35,002 nt of DNA from an uncultured Endozoicomonas sp. (GCF_947495845.1 NZ_CANMAO010000039.1:1-35002); one strand, 5' to 3'. Numbered from the stretch's first letter, positions 9,585 to 17,908 are shown. Numbers and translations are program-made. The notes: a model not told the origin generated them from the sequence alone.

Positions 9585-11321
9585 TTAAATATCAAGATTT
9601 AATCGCCACCAAAATTGACCACTTTCCTCCGGCAGAATACTTGGTTGATTTAACGGAAAATCATAGGAGAAAGTGGCTGCCAGTTTTCTCCATAAGACTG
9701 TTAAACCTAAAGATCCACCAGAAAGCCATCCATCCAAGCTATTATTTAAATCGTATCTATTCTCAACCCAACCAATATCATATCCGGCATTTATTCTTGT
9801 GTTTATATCTTGCCATTTAATTTCAAATGGATTATTCAAAATCAATTCATTTCTAATGTAGCTTCCGTTATCTCCTGATAATGAGTTTTCAACATAGCCA
9901 CGAACGCTATACCTAGATCCAATCGAAATCCTCTGAGAAGATGGAAGATTATCAAAAGCGTATTGTCCGTTAATGCTACTACTTAATGTCAAACCTTGGA
10001 GCATAAAGTCAAGACTTTGTATGTAAGATATTGTTCCTTCAATTTTACTAAACAAGTTGACCGGGAAATTAAAGGGCAGATTATGGATGGCTTCTTCTGC
10101 ACCAAATAGTGACAGACCTCTGGAAAAATCCAGTGAAAAAGAAATTGGGTTGTTAAACAACCTACTATTAAACGCGGTGCCGACAGTCGCCGTTGTGGTA
10201 TCTTTACTATTCACAGCCAAGTATGAGCCGTTTAAGTAATTCTTCCCTCTATTAAAGTTTAGCCTAAGGTATGTGTTTATTATTGTATCCGCATTACGGT
10301 ACATCACTCTATCCACCGTAACACCCGCATTTATGCTCTCACCAGAGCTCACAAGTACTGTGCCCGATGGCGTCAAAAGATCACTCTCATATTTTGATTT
10401 TGAGAATGTAAATGTATGTGTAAAAAATCCAAAGGGAACCACTAGTGCCAATGAATCACTGATTGACTCTCCAGGGTTATTAACATGGATTTCTGAAATA
10501 GATTCACGATGGGTATATGTTAAAATATCATTGATTCCTATAAAGTTATCTGCAGTAATAGTGGTTGCGCCTTGCACTTTTCCCGTCGATCGTGAACCAT
10601 GATTATCAATTGAAAAATTAAGATGTATTGGATAACTTTTTTTGTTTTTTACCACGACAACACTATCACCAGGATTTTCACCCGATTCTATTTCCATTGT
10701 TGCTCTGTTAGATCTTTGTTTATTGGCTTGATGAACACCTTGTTCTATTTTTGTAAGTTCTAATGTTTTTCCCTTCATAAATGGAAACAAAGACGGCAAA
10801 TAGATGCTTTTCTTTCCTCCATCCTCAAGAATGATATCTGATACTATGCCATCCTGAACTCGTAGCTTTAGGGTTCCAGCGGTCAAGTTTTGGGCTTCCA
10901 AATAAACTCTGGTTGTCGAAAACCCTTCACTAATAAACCAGTTAACAACCAAGGACATTATGGATTCTATGTCAATCGCTGTCAGGCATTTATTGAGGTA
11001 TTCAGCCTTGATATCTTCTTTAAAGCTTAGTGGTATTCTATCATCACCTTCATACTCTATTGCGGTGATATTTATACAATTTCCATCACCACTATCCTTT
11101 TTCATTTCTTTTTCATCAACCTTAAACTCAAGCTTATTAAACCCACCTTTATTTCCGATACCTCTTTCTATATCTTCTTTTACCTGATCCTCAAGTTGCC
11201 GTTGTGTTTCATTGATATTTTTTTCAACAACCCTGAAATCCTCAGCATCTGTTGCGAATGCAGAAGAAAAATATAAAAGCCCTAACAATAAAACCTCTTT
11301 CTTAAGAAGAGCCGCTATCAT
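9585..11321 (-). CDS. TpsB/FhaC/ShlB-family outer-membrane transporter of the two-partner secretion system
   Basis: This is the 578-residue outer-membrane beta-barrel partner that should recognise the TPS domain of the downstream exoprotein and move it to the cell surface. Residues 1-24 form a signal peptide (hydrophobic VLLLGLLYFSSAFA). A Gln/Glu-rich linker (NINETQRQLEDQVKED) follows, then POTRA-type repeats (about 80-210) with conserved Cys in GNCINI and LNKCLTA, then the barrel. The L6 loop motif VRGY is at about 473-476. The length matches the family (about 550-600). The frame also allows a TTG start at 11330. I prefer ATG 11321 because AAGGGA sits 9 bases upstream of it, whereas it abuts the TTG directly. 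The gene lies 12 bases before tpsA, so the two form a tpsB-tpsA operon. The last residue is Ile rather than the more usual aromatic residue of outer-membrane barrels. Confidence 0.93.
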   Translation of the reverse strand: MIAALLKKEVLLLGLLYFSSAFATDAEDFRVVEKNINETQRQLEDQVKEDIERGIGNKGGFNKLEFKVDEKEMKKDSGDGNCINITAIEYEGDDRIPLSFKEDIKAEYLNKCLTAIDIESIMSLVVNWFISEGFSTTRVYLEAQNLTAGTLKLRVQDGIVSDIILEDGGKKSIYLPSLFPFMKGKTLELTKIEQGVHQANKQRSNRATMEIESGENPGDSVVVVKNKKSYPIHLNFSIDNHGSRSTGKVQGATTITADNFIGINDILTYTHRESISEIHVNNPGESISDSLALVVPFGFFTHTFTFSKSKYESDLLTPSGTVLVSSGESINAGVTVDRVMYRNADTIINTYLRLNFNRGKNYLNGSYLAVNSKDTTTATVGTAFNSRLFNNPISFSLDFSRGLSLFGAEEAIHNLPFNFPVNLFSKIEGTISYIQSLDFMLQGLTLSSSINGQYAFDNLPSSQRISIGSRYSVRGYVENSLSGDNGSYIRNELILNNPFEIKWQDINTRINAGYDIGWVENRYDLNNSLDGWLSGGSLGLTVLWRKLAATFSYDFPLNQPSILPEESGQFWWRLNLDI

Positions 11322-11330
11322 CCTTGACAA

Positions 11331-11809
11331 TCCCTTACTTTAAATATTGATATCTGACATTTAACCTAATAACCAGATAACCATTTAATAGCCAGGAAGA
11401 TAACTGAGCTTAAAACCCAGAATACAGCATCGTTCCGTTCTAAAACTGCATCATTGAATCTATTTTCTTGGTAAATCCATATCTGCAAAATTGAGAAAAA
11501 TTCCCTATCACTTATTTAATACTAGTTTTTTTATATTCTTCGTCCACAATTTACATATAATACTTTAAGTATCAGATAGATATGAATTCACTGTGTATTT
11601 TTTACAGCTTAATTAATTTTTTGATAGACATTAAACTGTCAACCTCCTATTCATTAATTGCTGACTTCTTATTTTAGTACTATCATTCTCGATTTCGTTA
11701 TTCCTAGACTCGAATATTGGCTTAAATTAGCCTCTGTCATTTGCTTGGATCAACAACCTTCTCAGTATAGCCGCCCCTTATACCTATAGAGAATAAAAAA
11801 CTATTTTAT
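11331..11809. other. AT-rich intergenic region between divergent tpsB and the YcxB-like gene
   Basis: I find no credible open reading frame, RNA gene or clear terminator in this stretch of about 480 bases. It must hold the divergent promoters for tpsBA (minus) and the membrane-protein gene (plus). No -35/-10 pair with good spacing stood out on either strand, so none is called. Confidence 0.5.
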
Positions 11810-12334
11810 ATGCAATATACCCTACAGATTTCCTACACCATTACAGGTAAGGCTCAGAACCGCATTAATGCGTTGATGGCTAAGTACAGTCCGAAGCATA
11901 CAGCCGTTATCTGGATCGCTTCTCTATCCTGCCTTTGCGTTCCGCTTTTGGTTTTCAAAAACAATCTCAGTTCTATCATGCTTTCCGGCTTGTTTGGGTC
12001 TGCATTTATTACCTTCTGGATTTTGAACCTCGGGCTCCGTTACGCAGTACACAAACGCTTCAGCCTTCACTACCAACCGGAACTTGAACTTGAAACCCGT
12101 ATTCTGCAGCTGGAGGATACTGGAATCCGTATCGATTCATCGCTGCTCAAACCAGCGTTTCGACCTTATCGACAGATCAAAGCCATTGTCGTTGAGGATA
12201 ATATCATCATAATTTCTGGCAAAAATGGCTGGATTGAGATGATTCCAAGAGACTGTATTATCGAAGGAAATTCCGGTTTTCTTCTGGAGCAGATTAGTCA
12301 AAAGTCAGGAAAAAGTACTAAAAACCCAAATTGA
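11810..12334 (+). CDS. YcxB-like membrane protein
   Basis: This is a 174-residue protein with an N-terminal cytoplasmic segment and two membrane helices (about 32-49 and 54-77). They are followed by a soluble C-terminal domain with the pattern seen in YcxB-like proteins: ELETRILQLEDTGIRI, then PYRQIKAIVVEDNIIIISGKNGWIEMIPRD. The YcxB assignment rests on topology and this C-terminal pattern only, and the molecular function of the family is not established. The start ATG has only a weak purine stretch upstream (AGAGAATAAAAAA). The gene stands alone, divergent from tpsBA and upstream of the interrupted lipoprotein gene. Confidence 0.65.
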   Translation: MQYTLQISYTITGKAQNRINALMAKYSPKHTAVIWIASLSCLCVPLLVFKNNLSSIMLSGLFGSAFITFWILNLGLRYAVHKRFSLHYQPELELETRILQLEDTGIRIDSSLLKPAFRPYRQIKAIVVEDNIIIISGKNGWIEMIPRDCIIEGNSGFLLEQISQKSGKSTKNPN

Positions 12335-12386
12335 CAGCCATTGCTCATCTACACTTGCTGCCTGACTTCCTGAGCCAGAGGGCAAT

Positions 12387-12869
12387 ATGTATAGATCAAT
12401 CGCTACCATTTTAGTGTGTTTGTTGCTCATTAACTGCTCTTTCACTCAAACCAGAAGAGCTATACCCAAAGAATTTCAAGTTGCTACGCGGCGGCAAGTG
12501 AGTGAATCCCCGTGAGCCTACAAATAGTAGGTGACCGGGGTGAGTGAACACAGCCAACAAAGTAGCAACTTGAAAGGCGACGGGTATACAAGCCTCTCAG
12601 GCTCCGGGGATCACTGGCACGCGCTTGAGCCAGAAAAGGAAAGAATATCTCTGGCACAGTTTGCGCTCAGAGACCAACCTGCTAATACCTTATTAAGAGT
12701 CACTAACGCCCAATTTCAAGCAATTTATGGGACTTATTATCAGGTTATCCTACAGACTCGAACTGATGGCTTTTGGCTGGCAGAGCTGTATCGACGTCCA
12801 AGCGGGGAGTTAACATTACTTGAGCTGCGGCCAGACGATAGTTTCTACCAGCCACAAGACAACCCTTGA
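12387..12869 (+). pseudogene. Small lipoprotein-like gene interrupted by an ERIC element
   Basis: An ATG at 12387, preceded by AGAGGG at good spacing, opens MYRSIATILVCLLLINCSF, a lipoprotein-like signal with Cys17 (the -1 Asn is not ideal for a lipobox). The frame enters the ERIC-type element at 12461 and hits TGA at 12513. The same frame resumes past the element and reads through to 12869 (ERISLAQFALRDQPANTLLR ... FYQPQDNP). Removing 126 bases of element plus one TA copy restores one continuous frame of about 118 residues, joining RRA to TSLSGSGDHW. The 112-codon frame that begins with GTG 12531 starts inside the element, so its first 19 residues are element-derived. The 3' end overlaps the convergent peptidase gene by 25 bases. 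The family of the mature part is not recognised. A truncated or restarted product is possible. Confidence 0.7.
12461..12588 (+). repeat. ERIC-type (intergenic repeat unit) palindromic element
   Basis: This is a palindrome of about 127 bp bounded by TATACCC and GGGTATA. The arms contain TTTCAAGTTGCTAC and GTAGCAACTTGAAA. The core (GTGAATCCCC, GAGC-TACA, AGTAGGTGAC, GGGGTGAGTG) matches the enterobacterial repetitive intergenic consensus from memory. TA flanks both ends, as expected for insertion at a TA target. Unusually, it sits inside a reading frame rather than between genes. Confidence 0.85.
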
Positions 12870-14713
12870 TTCTGCTCATCAAGATAAGCTTGCAGTGGCG
12901 CAAAATATTCCAGCATTGCTGATGCATCAAATACTTCCTTTCCGGTGAAGTCAGCATAGATCTCCTGCCATGGTCGGCTGGCTCCCATTTCCAGCATATT
13001 ATTAAAGTGTCTCCCCGCTTCTTTTGACTTGTAAATAGAACACCGATGAAGTGCTACGCGGCTACCCGCCTTTTCACAGAGTGTACGATGAAATTCAAAC
13101 TGCATGATATGCGCAAGGAAATAGCGGACGTAGGGGGTGTTTTTAGGTACGTGGTATTTTGCGCCCGGGTCAAAGTCACCCTCATTTCGATGCACAGGTG
13201 CTCTCACTCCCTGATATTCCTCTCGCAGACTCCACCACGCCTGATTGTAATTATCTGAAGTAATCTCCCCGGAAAATACTTTCCAGCGCCACTGATCTAC
13301 CAGCAGCCCAAAGGGAAGAAAAGCGACTTTATCCAGCGCCATCTTCATCAGAAAACCAATATCCTCACTCTCAGCGGGAAGCGCTTCCAACAAGCCAATC
13401 TCATGCAAATAGCCTGGAGTCACTGACAACGTAATGGTGTCGCCAATCGCTTCATGAAAACCATCGTTAGCGCCCTGTTGATAGAGAAATGGCTGCTCCC
13501 GATAGGCTCTATGATAAAAGTTATGGCCCAGTTCATGATGAATTACATGAAAGCCCTTGCCCGTTTTCTGGATACACATTTTGATTCGAATATCGTCCTG
13601 CCCATCCAAGCTCCAGGCAGATGCATGGCAATGTACATCACGGTCACGGGGTTTAGTGAAGAGAGAGCGTTCATAAAAAGTGTCTGGTAGTGGTGAAAAT
13701 CCTATTGATGTAAAAAAATTTTCTGCCGCCCGCACCATTTTCAGTTCGTCATAACCTTCTTTTTTCAATAGCTCGGTCAGGTCAAAACGATGACTCGATT
13801 CCGGCGCGACGATCGGATAAACATTTATCCATGATTGTGCCCACATATTTCCCAATAAATGTGCAGGAATCGGTTTATCCAACGCCACCTTATCATCGCC
13901 ATACCATTTTGAAAGCTTCGCCCTTACATGACAATGCAAAGATTGGTAGAACGGCTTTACCTGCAACCAGAGTTGTTCAAGCTCACGGGTAAATTCTTCT
14001 GGAGGCATATCGTATTTAGAACGCCACATGGCACCTGTGTCATTATACCCAAGCTCTCTGGCTCCTTGGTTCGCCAGTAATACTTCCTGTTCATAAAGTG
14101 GCTTCATTGGTTTTGCAATATCGTGCCAGCCAGTCCACAGATCAAGTAACTCTTCGTAGTCCTGACTAGAAGACATGATTCGGTTGATCTCCGTCAAGCT
14201 CAGGCAACTGTCGTTATCTCGGCAATACTTCCCCTGCCCATAAAGGTCGCCCAGAGCCGTAGTCACTTTCGATAGCTGTTGATTTTTATCTTCATCAATT
14301 GGGGTTGGCAGCGTCAGGGAGAGCTTTAACTTGTCCAGCTTTCGCAACGTATCCTGACTCAATGGGATGTTATTAAACTGAGAAGCTTCATGAGCAAGGC
14401 GAACAACAGCGGCACGCCTTTGCCCCTCTGCTTCTGCTACCAGTGCAGATGTATCGTATGTAATGAAATTTCCATGCACCCATCTCGTGCGTGCAACAAA
14501 ATGATTTAGTTTGCTCAGGTAGTCTTCTGTCTTATATAAAAAACTCTGCGCATCCTGTTCAACACTTGTAACACTTTCCGTTACCTGGTTGACTTCAGAA
14601 CCCATTGGATGGCCTTTTGCCCATGCAATCATCGAAATGAATGCCACAGCACCACAACACCTTTTTATAACCATCATAAGAACTTTTGAGGCCCACCGTA
14701 TAAGTTGAGACAT
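12845..14713 (-). CDS. Peptidase family M2 (angiotensin-converting-enzyme-like) metallopeptidase
   Basis: This zinc-dependent peptidyl-dipeptidase-type enzyme has 622 residues from ATG 14713, the length of a single ACE domain. The zinc site is explicit: HHELGH with HEXXH at about 393-397, and the third ligand Glu 24 residues further on, in GANDGFHEAIGD, exactly the ACE spacing. A basic N-terminus and a hydrophobic stretch (GAVAFISMIAWAKG) suggest export to the periplasm. Other family blocks include YDMPPEEFTRELEQLW, AHLLGNMWAQSWINVYPIV and YVRYFLAHIMQFEFHR. A TTG at 14725 is also possible; neither start has a convincing SD, and an internal ATG a few residues later could also serve. Its 3' end overlaps the lipoprotein remnant convergently. 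Upstream are a palindromic element and the Fur-box region, which points the other way. Confidence 0.93.
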   Translation of the reverse strand: MSQLIRWASKVLMMVIKRCCGAVAFISMIAWAKGHPMGSEVNQVTESVTSVEQDAQSFLYKTEDYLSKLNHFVARTRWVHGNFITYDTSALVAEAEGQRRAAVVRLAHEASQFNNIPLSQDTLRKLDKLKLSLTLPTPIDEDKNQQLSKVTTALGDLYGQGKYCRDNDSCLSLTEINRIMSSSQDYEELLDLWTGWHDIAKPMKPLYEQEVLLANQGARELGYNDTGAMWRSKYDMPPEEFTRELEQLWLQVKPFYQSLHCHVRAKLSKWYGDDKVALDKPIPAHLLGNMWAQSWINVYPIVAPESSHRFDLTELLKKEGYDELKMVRAAENFFTSIGFSPLPDTFYERSLFTKPRDRDVHCHASAWSLDGQDDIRIKMCIQKTGKGFHVIHHELGHNFYHRAYREQPFLYQQGANDGFHEAIGDTITLSVTPGYLHEIGLLEALPAESEDIGFLMKMALDKVAFLPFGLLVDQWRWKVFSGEITSDNYNQAWWSLREEYQGVRAPVHRNEGDFDPGAKYHVPKNTPYVRYFLAHIMQFEFHRTLCEKAGSRVALHRCSIYKSKEAGRHFNNMLEMGASRPWQEIYADFTGKEVFDASAMLEYFAPLQAYLDEQNQGLSCGW

Positions 14714-14776
14714 AAGAATAGTCAAAACACTGAGGCTTACAGTCCTATTTCAATTTTCAATCAATGGTGCACTCTC

Positions 14777-14942
14777 TAGGAGCCTGTCGGACTTACCACT
14801 GACCTACTGCGAAAAAGCCGGATTTGGCCATTTTTTATGCTCCTTTTCGTTGAATAGCTCACTATTCGCCTCAAATGAGCATAAAAACTGACTCAAACCG
14901 GACTTTTTCTCGCTACGGTCGGCTAAGTCCGACAGGCTCCTA
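14777..14942. repeat. 166-bp long-palindrome element (MITE-like)
   Basis: The element runs from TAGGAGCCTGTCGGACTTA to its complement ending GGCTCCTA. The arms pair almost throughout, and a second nested palindrome (ATGCTC ... GAATAG / CTATTC ... GAGCAT) occupies the centre. As RNA it would form one long hairpin. It has no coding capacity. Size, complete self-complementarity and intergenic position suit a non-autonomous miniature element or large REP-type repeat. Confidence 0.75.
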
Positions 14943-14956
14943 GCTAGCAAAAAACC

Positions 14957-14977
14957 AAATGATAATTATTTTCATTT
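14957..14977. promoter_or_regulatory. Fur box 1 (upstream of -35)
   Basis: AATGATAATTATTTTCATT matches the 19-bp Fur consensus (GATAATGATAATCATTATC, equivalent to overlapping 7-1-7 repeats) at most positions. It lies just upstream of the -35 at 14983. Confidence 0.75.
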
Positions 14978-14982
14978 AAAGC

Positions 14983-15011
14983 TTGCACAAACACCACCCT
15001 CACACTAGAAT
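14983..15011 (+). promoter_or_regulatory. Sigma-70 promoter of the candidate small RNA
   Basis: The -35 TTGCAC (14983-14988) and -10 TAGAAT (15006-15011) are separated by exactly 17 bases, which predicts a start near 15018. Fur boxes lie immediately upstream and over the -10/start, an arrangement expected for strong iron-dependent repression. Confidence 0.7.
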
Positions 15012-15027
15012 GATAACCATTCTCATT
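15009..15027. promoter_or_regulatory. Fur box 2 (over the -10 and transcription start)
   Basis: AATGATAACCATTCTCATT closely matches the Fur consensus and covers the end of the -10 and the predicted start site, so bound Fur would block RNA polymerase. Two boxes in 70 bases make a chance match unlikely. Confidence 0.8.
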
Positions 15028-15212
15028 AAACGAATGAGATCGGATTAACCTCAGGCTCAACTTGACTCTCCCCAAGCCTTTTTGAGCCACCCCAAGCATG
15101 CAACCCCACTTATGGAGGGACTGCCATCGAAGAAAACAGACCTGACTAGCTGGCAAATGCCAGTGATTCGCAAATCCTCATCTTTACGGCCTGAATTTCA
15201 GGCCGTTTTTTT
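15018..15212 (+). ncRNA. Candidate Fur-repressed small RNA (RyhB/PrrF-like role)
   Basis: A Fur-box promoter is followed by about 195 nt without a convincing gene and then a perfect intrinsic terminator. Local structure is visible: GGCTCAA 15054-15060 pairs with TTGAGCC 15082-15088, and CTGGC-AAAT-GCCAG is at 15150-15163. Between them is an unpaired C-rich stretch (CACCCCAAGCATGCAACCCC, 15087-15106), the sort of segment that base-pairs with Shine-Dalgarno regions. A reading frame of 70 codons starting with TTG 15082 exists, but it runs straight through the terminator and lacks an SD. By analogy with RyhB and PrrF it would be made under iron starvation and lower iron-using proteins. I see no clear sequence match to RyhB itself, so the role is inference from layout. 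Confidence 0.62.
15186..15212 (+). terminator. Intrinsic terminator of the small RNA
   Basis: A perfect 9-bp stem ACGGCCTGA/TCAGGCCGT with a 3-base loop is followed by seven T. It ends the Fur-promoter transcript and insulates the peroxidase gene that starts 105 bases further on. Confidence 0.88.
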
Positions 15213-15317
15213 ATTGTCTGACCGCCACTTTCTGTTCATTATAAAAACCCTGCTGAGATCAGAGCGAAAGCCCGCCTTTCAAAAGAACCATTAATAAAGT
15301 AATAACGAGGCCACTCC

Positions 15318-15803
15318 ATGGATCTGAACAAGTACACAATGCCTTTGCTCAATGGCACCACCCAGCCGCTATCAGGGTATCAGGGCAAAGTGCTTTTGAT
15401 TGTCAATACAGCCAGCAAGTGCGGTTTCACTCCTCAATACAAAGGGCTGGAAGATCTTTACACCAAATATAAAGATCAAGGGCTGGTTATTCTTGGTTTT
15501 CCCTGCAATCAGTTTGGTAAACAAGAACAAGGCGACAGCGCAGAGATTGGTGCTTTCTGTGAGAAAAACTATGGCGTCACTTTCCCAATATTTGAAAAAA
15601 TCGAAGTCAACGGCGATGAAGCTGCTCCGCTCTATCAAGACTTGAAAGCAGAAGCCCCCGGGTTATTAGGCACTCAGGGCATCAAATGGAATTTCACGAA
15701 GTTTCTGATCAGCAGTAAAGGCAACGTGATCGATCGTTACGCACCCACGACCAAGCCTGAAGATCTGGAAGAAGATATCTGCACAGCATTAAGAGAGCGC
15801 TGA
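15318..15803 (+). CDS. Glutathione peroxidase family protein (Cys-type thiol peroxidase)
   Basis: This is a 161-residue cytosolic peroxidase that reduces hydrogen peroxide and organic hydroperoxides using glutathione or thioredoxin. The three family signatures are intact: [12 protein letters not shown] with the peroxidatic Cys35, [12 protein letters not shown] with Gln69, and KWNFTKFL with Trp124-Asn125; together these are the Cys-Gln-Trp-Asn tetrad. Cys replaces selenocysteine, as usual in bacteria. Cys81 ([10 protein letters not shown]) is a possible resolving cysteine, which would favour thioredoxin as reductant. The start ATG follows ACGAGG with about 8 bases spacing. The gene sits after the Fur-RNA terminator and 46 bases before pilU. 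Confidence 0.95.
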   Translation: MDLNKYTMPLLNGTTQPLSGYQGKVLLIVNTASKCGFTPQYKGLEDLYTKYKDQGLVILGFPCNQFGKQEQGDSAEIGAFCEKNYGVTFPIFEKIEVNGDEAAPLYQDLKAEAPGLLGTQGIKWNFTKFLISSKGNVIDRYAPTTKPEDLEEDICTALRER

Positions 15804-15849
15804 GCACGCCGAAATATTAAGAGTCTCAATCATTGAAGCTCTTACTATT

Positions 15850-16956
15850 GTGGATATTTATAAAGCCCTGAAAATGCTGGCTGAAAAGAATGGCTCAGAG
15901 CTGTTCCTGACAGTCGGCTACCCTCCCTGCCTTAAGGTAAATAGTCAGCTTATTCCCATTTCAAAAGCATCCCTGACAAGTCAGCAGGCACATCACAGTT
16001 TCCAGAACTTAATGGGTGAACATGACTACCAGGCGTTTCAGGCGAGCCACGAGCACAACTATGCCATTCAAACGCCTGAATCTGGTCGTTTTCGCATCAG
16101 TGCTTTTTTCCAAAAGGGCGAGCCCGGCATGGTGATTCGTAGAATTCATCATCACATAGGTTCACCAGAAGAGCTTGGTGTACCCAAGATATTCACAGAT
16201 TTGATTCTCAAAAAACGTGGCCTGATTTTAATCACTGGCCCTGCAGGTACTGGTAAATCAACCTCCATGGCGTCTCTGGTAAAGCATCGGAACCAAGAAG
16301 GCAGAGGACACATCATCACCATTGAAGACCCTATTGAATTTGTCCATGAACACAACAACTGCATCATCACACAGCGGGAAGTGGGTATTGATACAGACAG
16401 TTATGAAGAAGGCCTGGCCAATACCTTGCGTCAGGCACCGGACTTGATAGTGATTGGGGAAATCCGGTCTACCCAGTCAATGAAACATACACTTGAGTTT
16501 GTTCAGACTGGCCACCTGGTCATTGCGACACTGCACGCCAATACGGCTTATCAGGCACTTGAGAGGATCATTAACTTTTTCCCCCATGACCAGCATCGGG
16601 AAATACTGCTAAACCTGTCGTTAAGTTTGCTCGGTATTCTGGGGCAGCAAATGATTAGCGCTCAGGATGGAAGCAAATCGACTATTGCCCATGAGATCCT
16701 ATTAAATAGCCCTGCGCTGGCCAAATTAATCCACAAGGGCAACATCAATGAAATCTCAGATTTAATGGAGCGATCAAAAGATTCTGGCATGCAAACCATT
16801 GATCAGTCCGTTTTCGGCTTATACAAAAATGGCAAGATTACCGCACAACAAGCCATCCAACATGCAGACTCAGCCAACAACATGCGCCTTATGATTAAGC
16901 TGGATGGACAAAAAAAAGATAGCGATTTTGATAATCTCAGTATTGTAGATGATTGA
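15850..16956 (+). CDS. pilU: PilU-type twitching motility / pilus retraction ATPase
   Basis: This is a 368-residue secretion-superfamily hexameric ATPase that works with PilT at the base of type IV pili to drive retraction. Walker A is GPAGTGKS at 130-137, the Asp box is TIEDPIEFVHEH, Walker B is DLIVIGEIR from about 198, and the His box is TGHLVIATLHAN. Segments NCIITQREVGID, QALERIINFFP and the C-terminal HADSANNMRLMIKL are those I associate with PilU rather than PilT, and PilU is the shorter-tailed partner seen here. The start is GTG 15850 with a weak SD, 46 bases after the peroxidase, so the two may be co-transcribed. No pilT or other pilus gene lies in the window. Confidence 0.88.
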   Translation: MDIYKALKMLAEKNGSELFLTVGYPPCLKVNSQLIPISKASLTSQQAHHSFQNLMGEHDYQAFQASHEHNYAIQTPESGRFRISAFFQKGEPGMVIRRIHHHIGSPEELGVPKIFTDLILKKRGLILITGPAGTGKSTSMASLVKHRNQEGRGHIITIEDPIEFVHEHNNCIITQREVGIDTDSYEEGLANTLRQAPDLIVIGEIRSTQSMKHTLEFVQTGHLVIATLHANTAYQALERIINFFPHDQHREILLNLSLSLLGILGQQMISAQDGSKSTIAHEILLNSPALAKLIHKGNINEISDLMERSKDSGMQTIDQSVFGLYKNGKITAQQAIQHADSANNMRLMIKLDGQKKDSDFDNLSIVDD

Positions 16957-17069
16957 TTATATGTTTCATCAATGAGTGCGACTTTGCGCACATACCTTCA
17001 AAAACGACTATGGTCATTTAGTATTTCTGATATTCTTCACTTAACTTCGTTTATGTTAAGGAATATCAG

Positions 17070-17900
17070 ATGGACTTTGATTTAGCTGCACAGTCTTCAG
17101 ACTGGCTGCAGAACAACCAAGCTTTGTTAATCGATTATTGCGTCAATATCATCTCAGCCTTGCTGACATTAGTGATTGGCATACTGATAGCCCGATTTGT
17201 CAGTAACGCTTTAAATCGCATCATGGTGAAGAAAAACGTCGATGGCATTGTAGCTAGCTTCACCAGCAATATGACCAAGTATCTGATCATCGCTTTCGTC
17301 GTTGCTGCATCTCTCAGCCGGATTGGCATTCAGACGGCATCCTTAGTTGCCATTATTGGTGCCGCAGGTCTGGCTATTGGTCTGGCACTGCAGGGCTCTC
17401 TTTCGAATTTTGCTGCTGGTGTACTGCTGATTATTTTCCGCCCTATCAAGAAGGGAGAGTATGTGGAGATTGCCGGCGTTGGTGGGTCTGTAGAATCTGT
17501 TCAGATTTTTACCACGGTTGTCATTACACCGGACAATAAGATGGTGGTCGTTCCAAATAACAACGTTCTTAGTAACAACATCGTTAACTACACCCGAACA
17601 GGGCAACGCCGAGTTGATCTGGTGATTGGTGTTAGCTATTCCGCCGATCTGAAAAAGACAAGAGAGATTCTTGAGAAAGTACTCAGCGAAGATGATCGTA
17701 TATTGAAAGATCCCTCCTGGACCATCGGTGTTCTGGCATTGGCTGACTCTTCAGTCAACTTTGCTGTGCGTCCATGGGCTAAGTCCAGCGATTACTGGGA
17801 TGTGTATTTCTCACTTCATGAGAACATTAAGAATGCCCTTGATGAAGCGGGTATTGAAATTCCGTTCCCTCAAAGAGATGTTCATCTCATTCAACAATAA
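17070..17900 (+). CDS. mscS: Small-conductance mechanosensitive channel MscS
   Basis: This 276-residue inner-membrane heptameric channel opens under membrane tension and releases solutes during hypo-osmotic shock. TM1 is about 20-45, TM2 about 69-86, and the pore helix TM3 about 92-122 has the Gly/Ala-packed pattern AAGLAIGLALQGSLSNFAAG. The beta domain follows with FRPIKKGEYVEI and the signature VVVPNNNVLSNNIVNYT, then the alpha/beta cage ending PFPQRDVHL. Length is close to E. coli MscS (286). ATG 17070 follows AAGGA at 7 bases. A short hairpin (CTTAAC/GTTAAG, about 17040-17060) overlaps the SD and could modulate initiation. Confidence 0.95.
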   Translation: MDFDLAAQSSDWLQNNQALLIDYCVNIISALLTLVIGILIARFVSNALNRIMVKKNVDGIVASFTSNMTKYLIIAFVVAASLSRIGIQTASLVAIIGAAGLAIGLALQGSLSNFAAGVLLIIFRPIKKGEYVEIAGVGGSVESVQIFTTVVITPDNKMVVVPNNNVLSNNIVNYTRTGQRRVDLVIGVSYSADLKKTREILEKVLSEDDRILKDPSWTIGVLALADSSVNFAVRPWAKSSDYWDVYFSLHENIKNALDEAGIEIPFPQRDVHLIQQ

Positions 17901-17908
17901 TCAAGAAG

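Noticed and set aside
12531-12869. 112-codon gene starting at GTG 12531
   Set aside because: The start lies inside the ERIC element; reconstruction shows the true 5' end at ATG 12387, so it is listed as an interrupted gene.
15082-15294. 70-codon plus-strand frame from TTG
   Set aside because: It reads through a perfect intrinsic terminator and lacks an SD; the small-RNA reading explains the region better.
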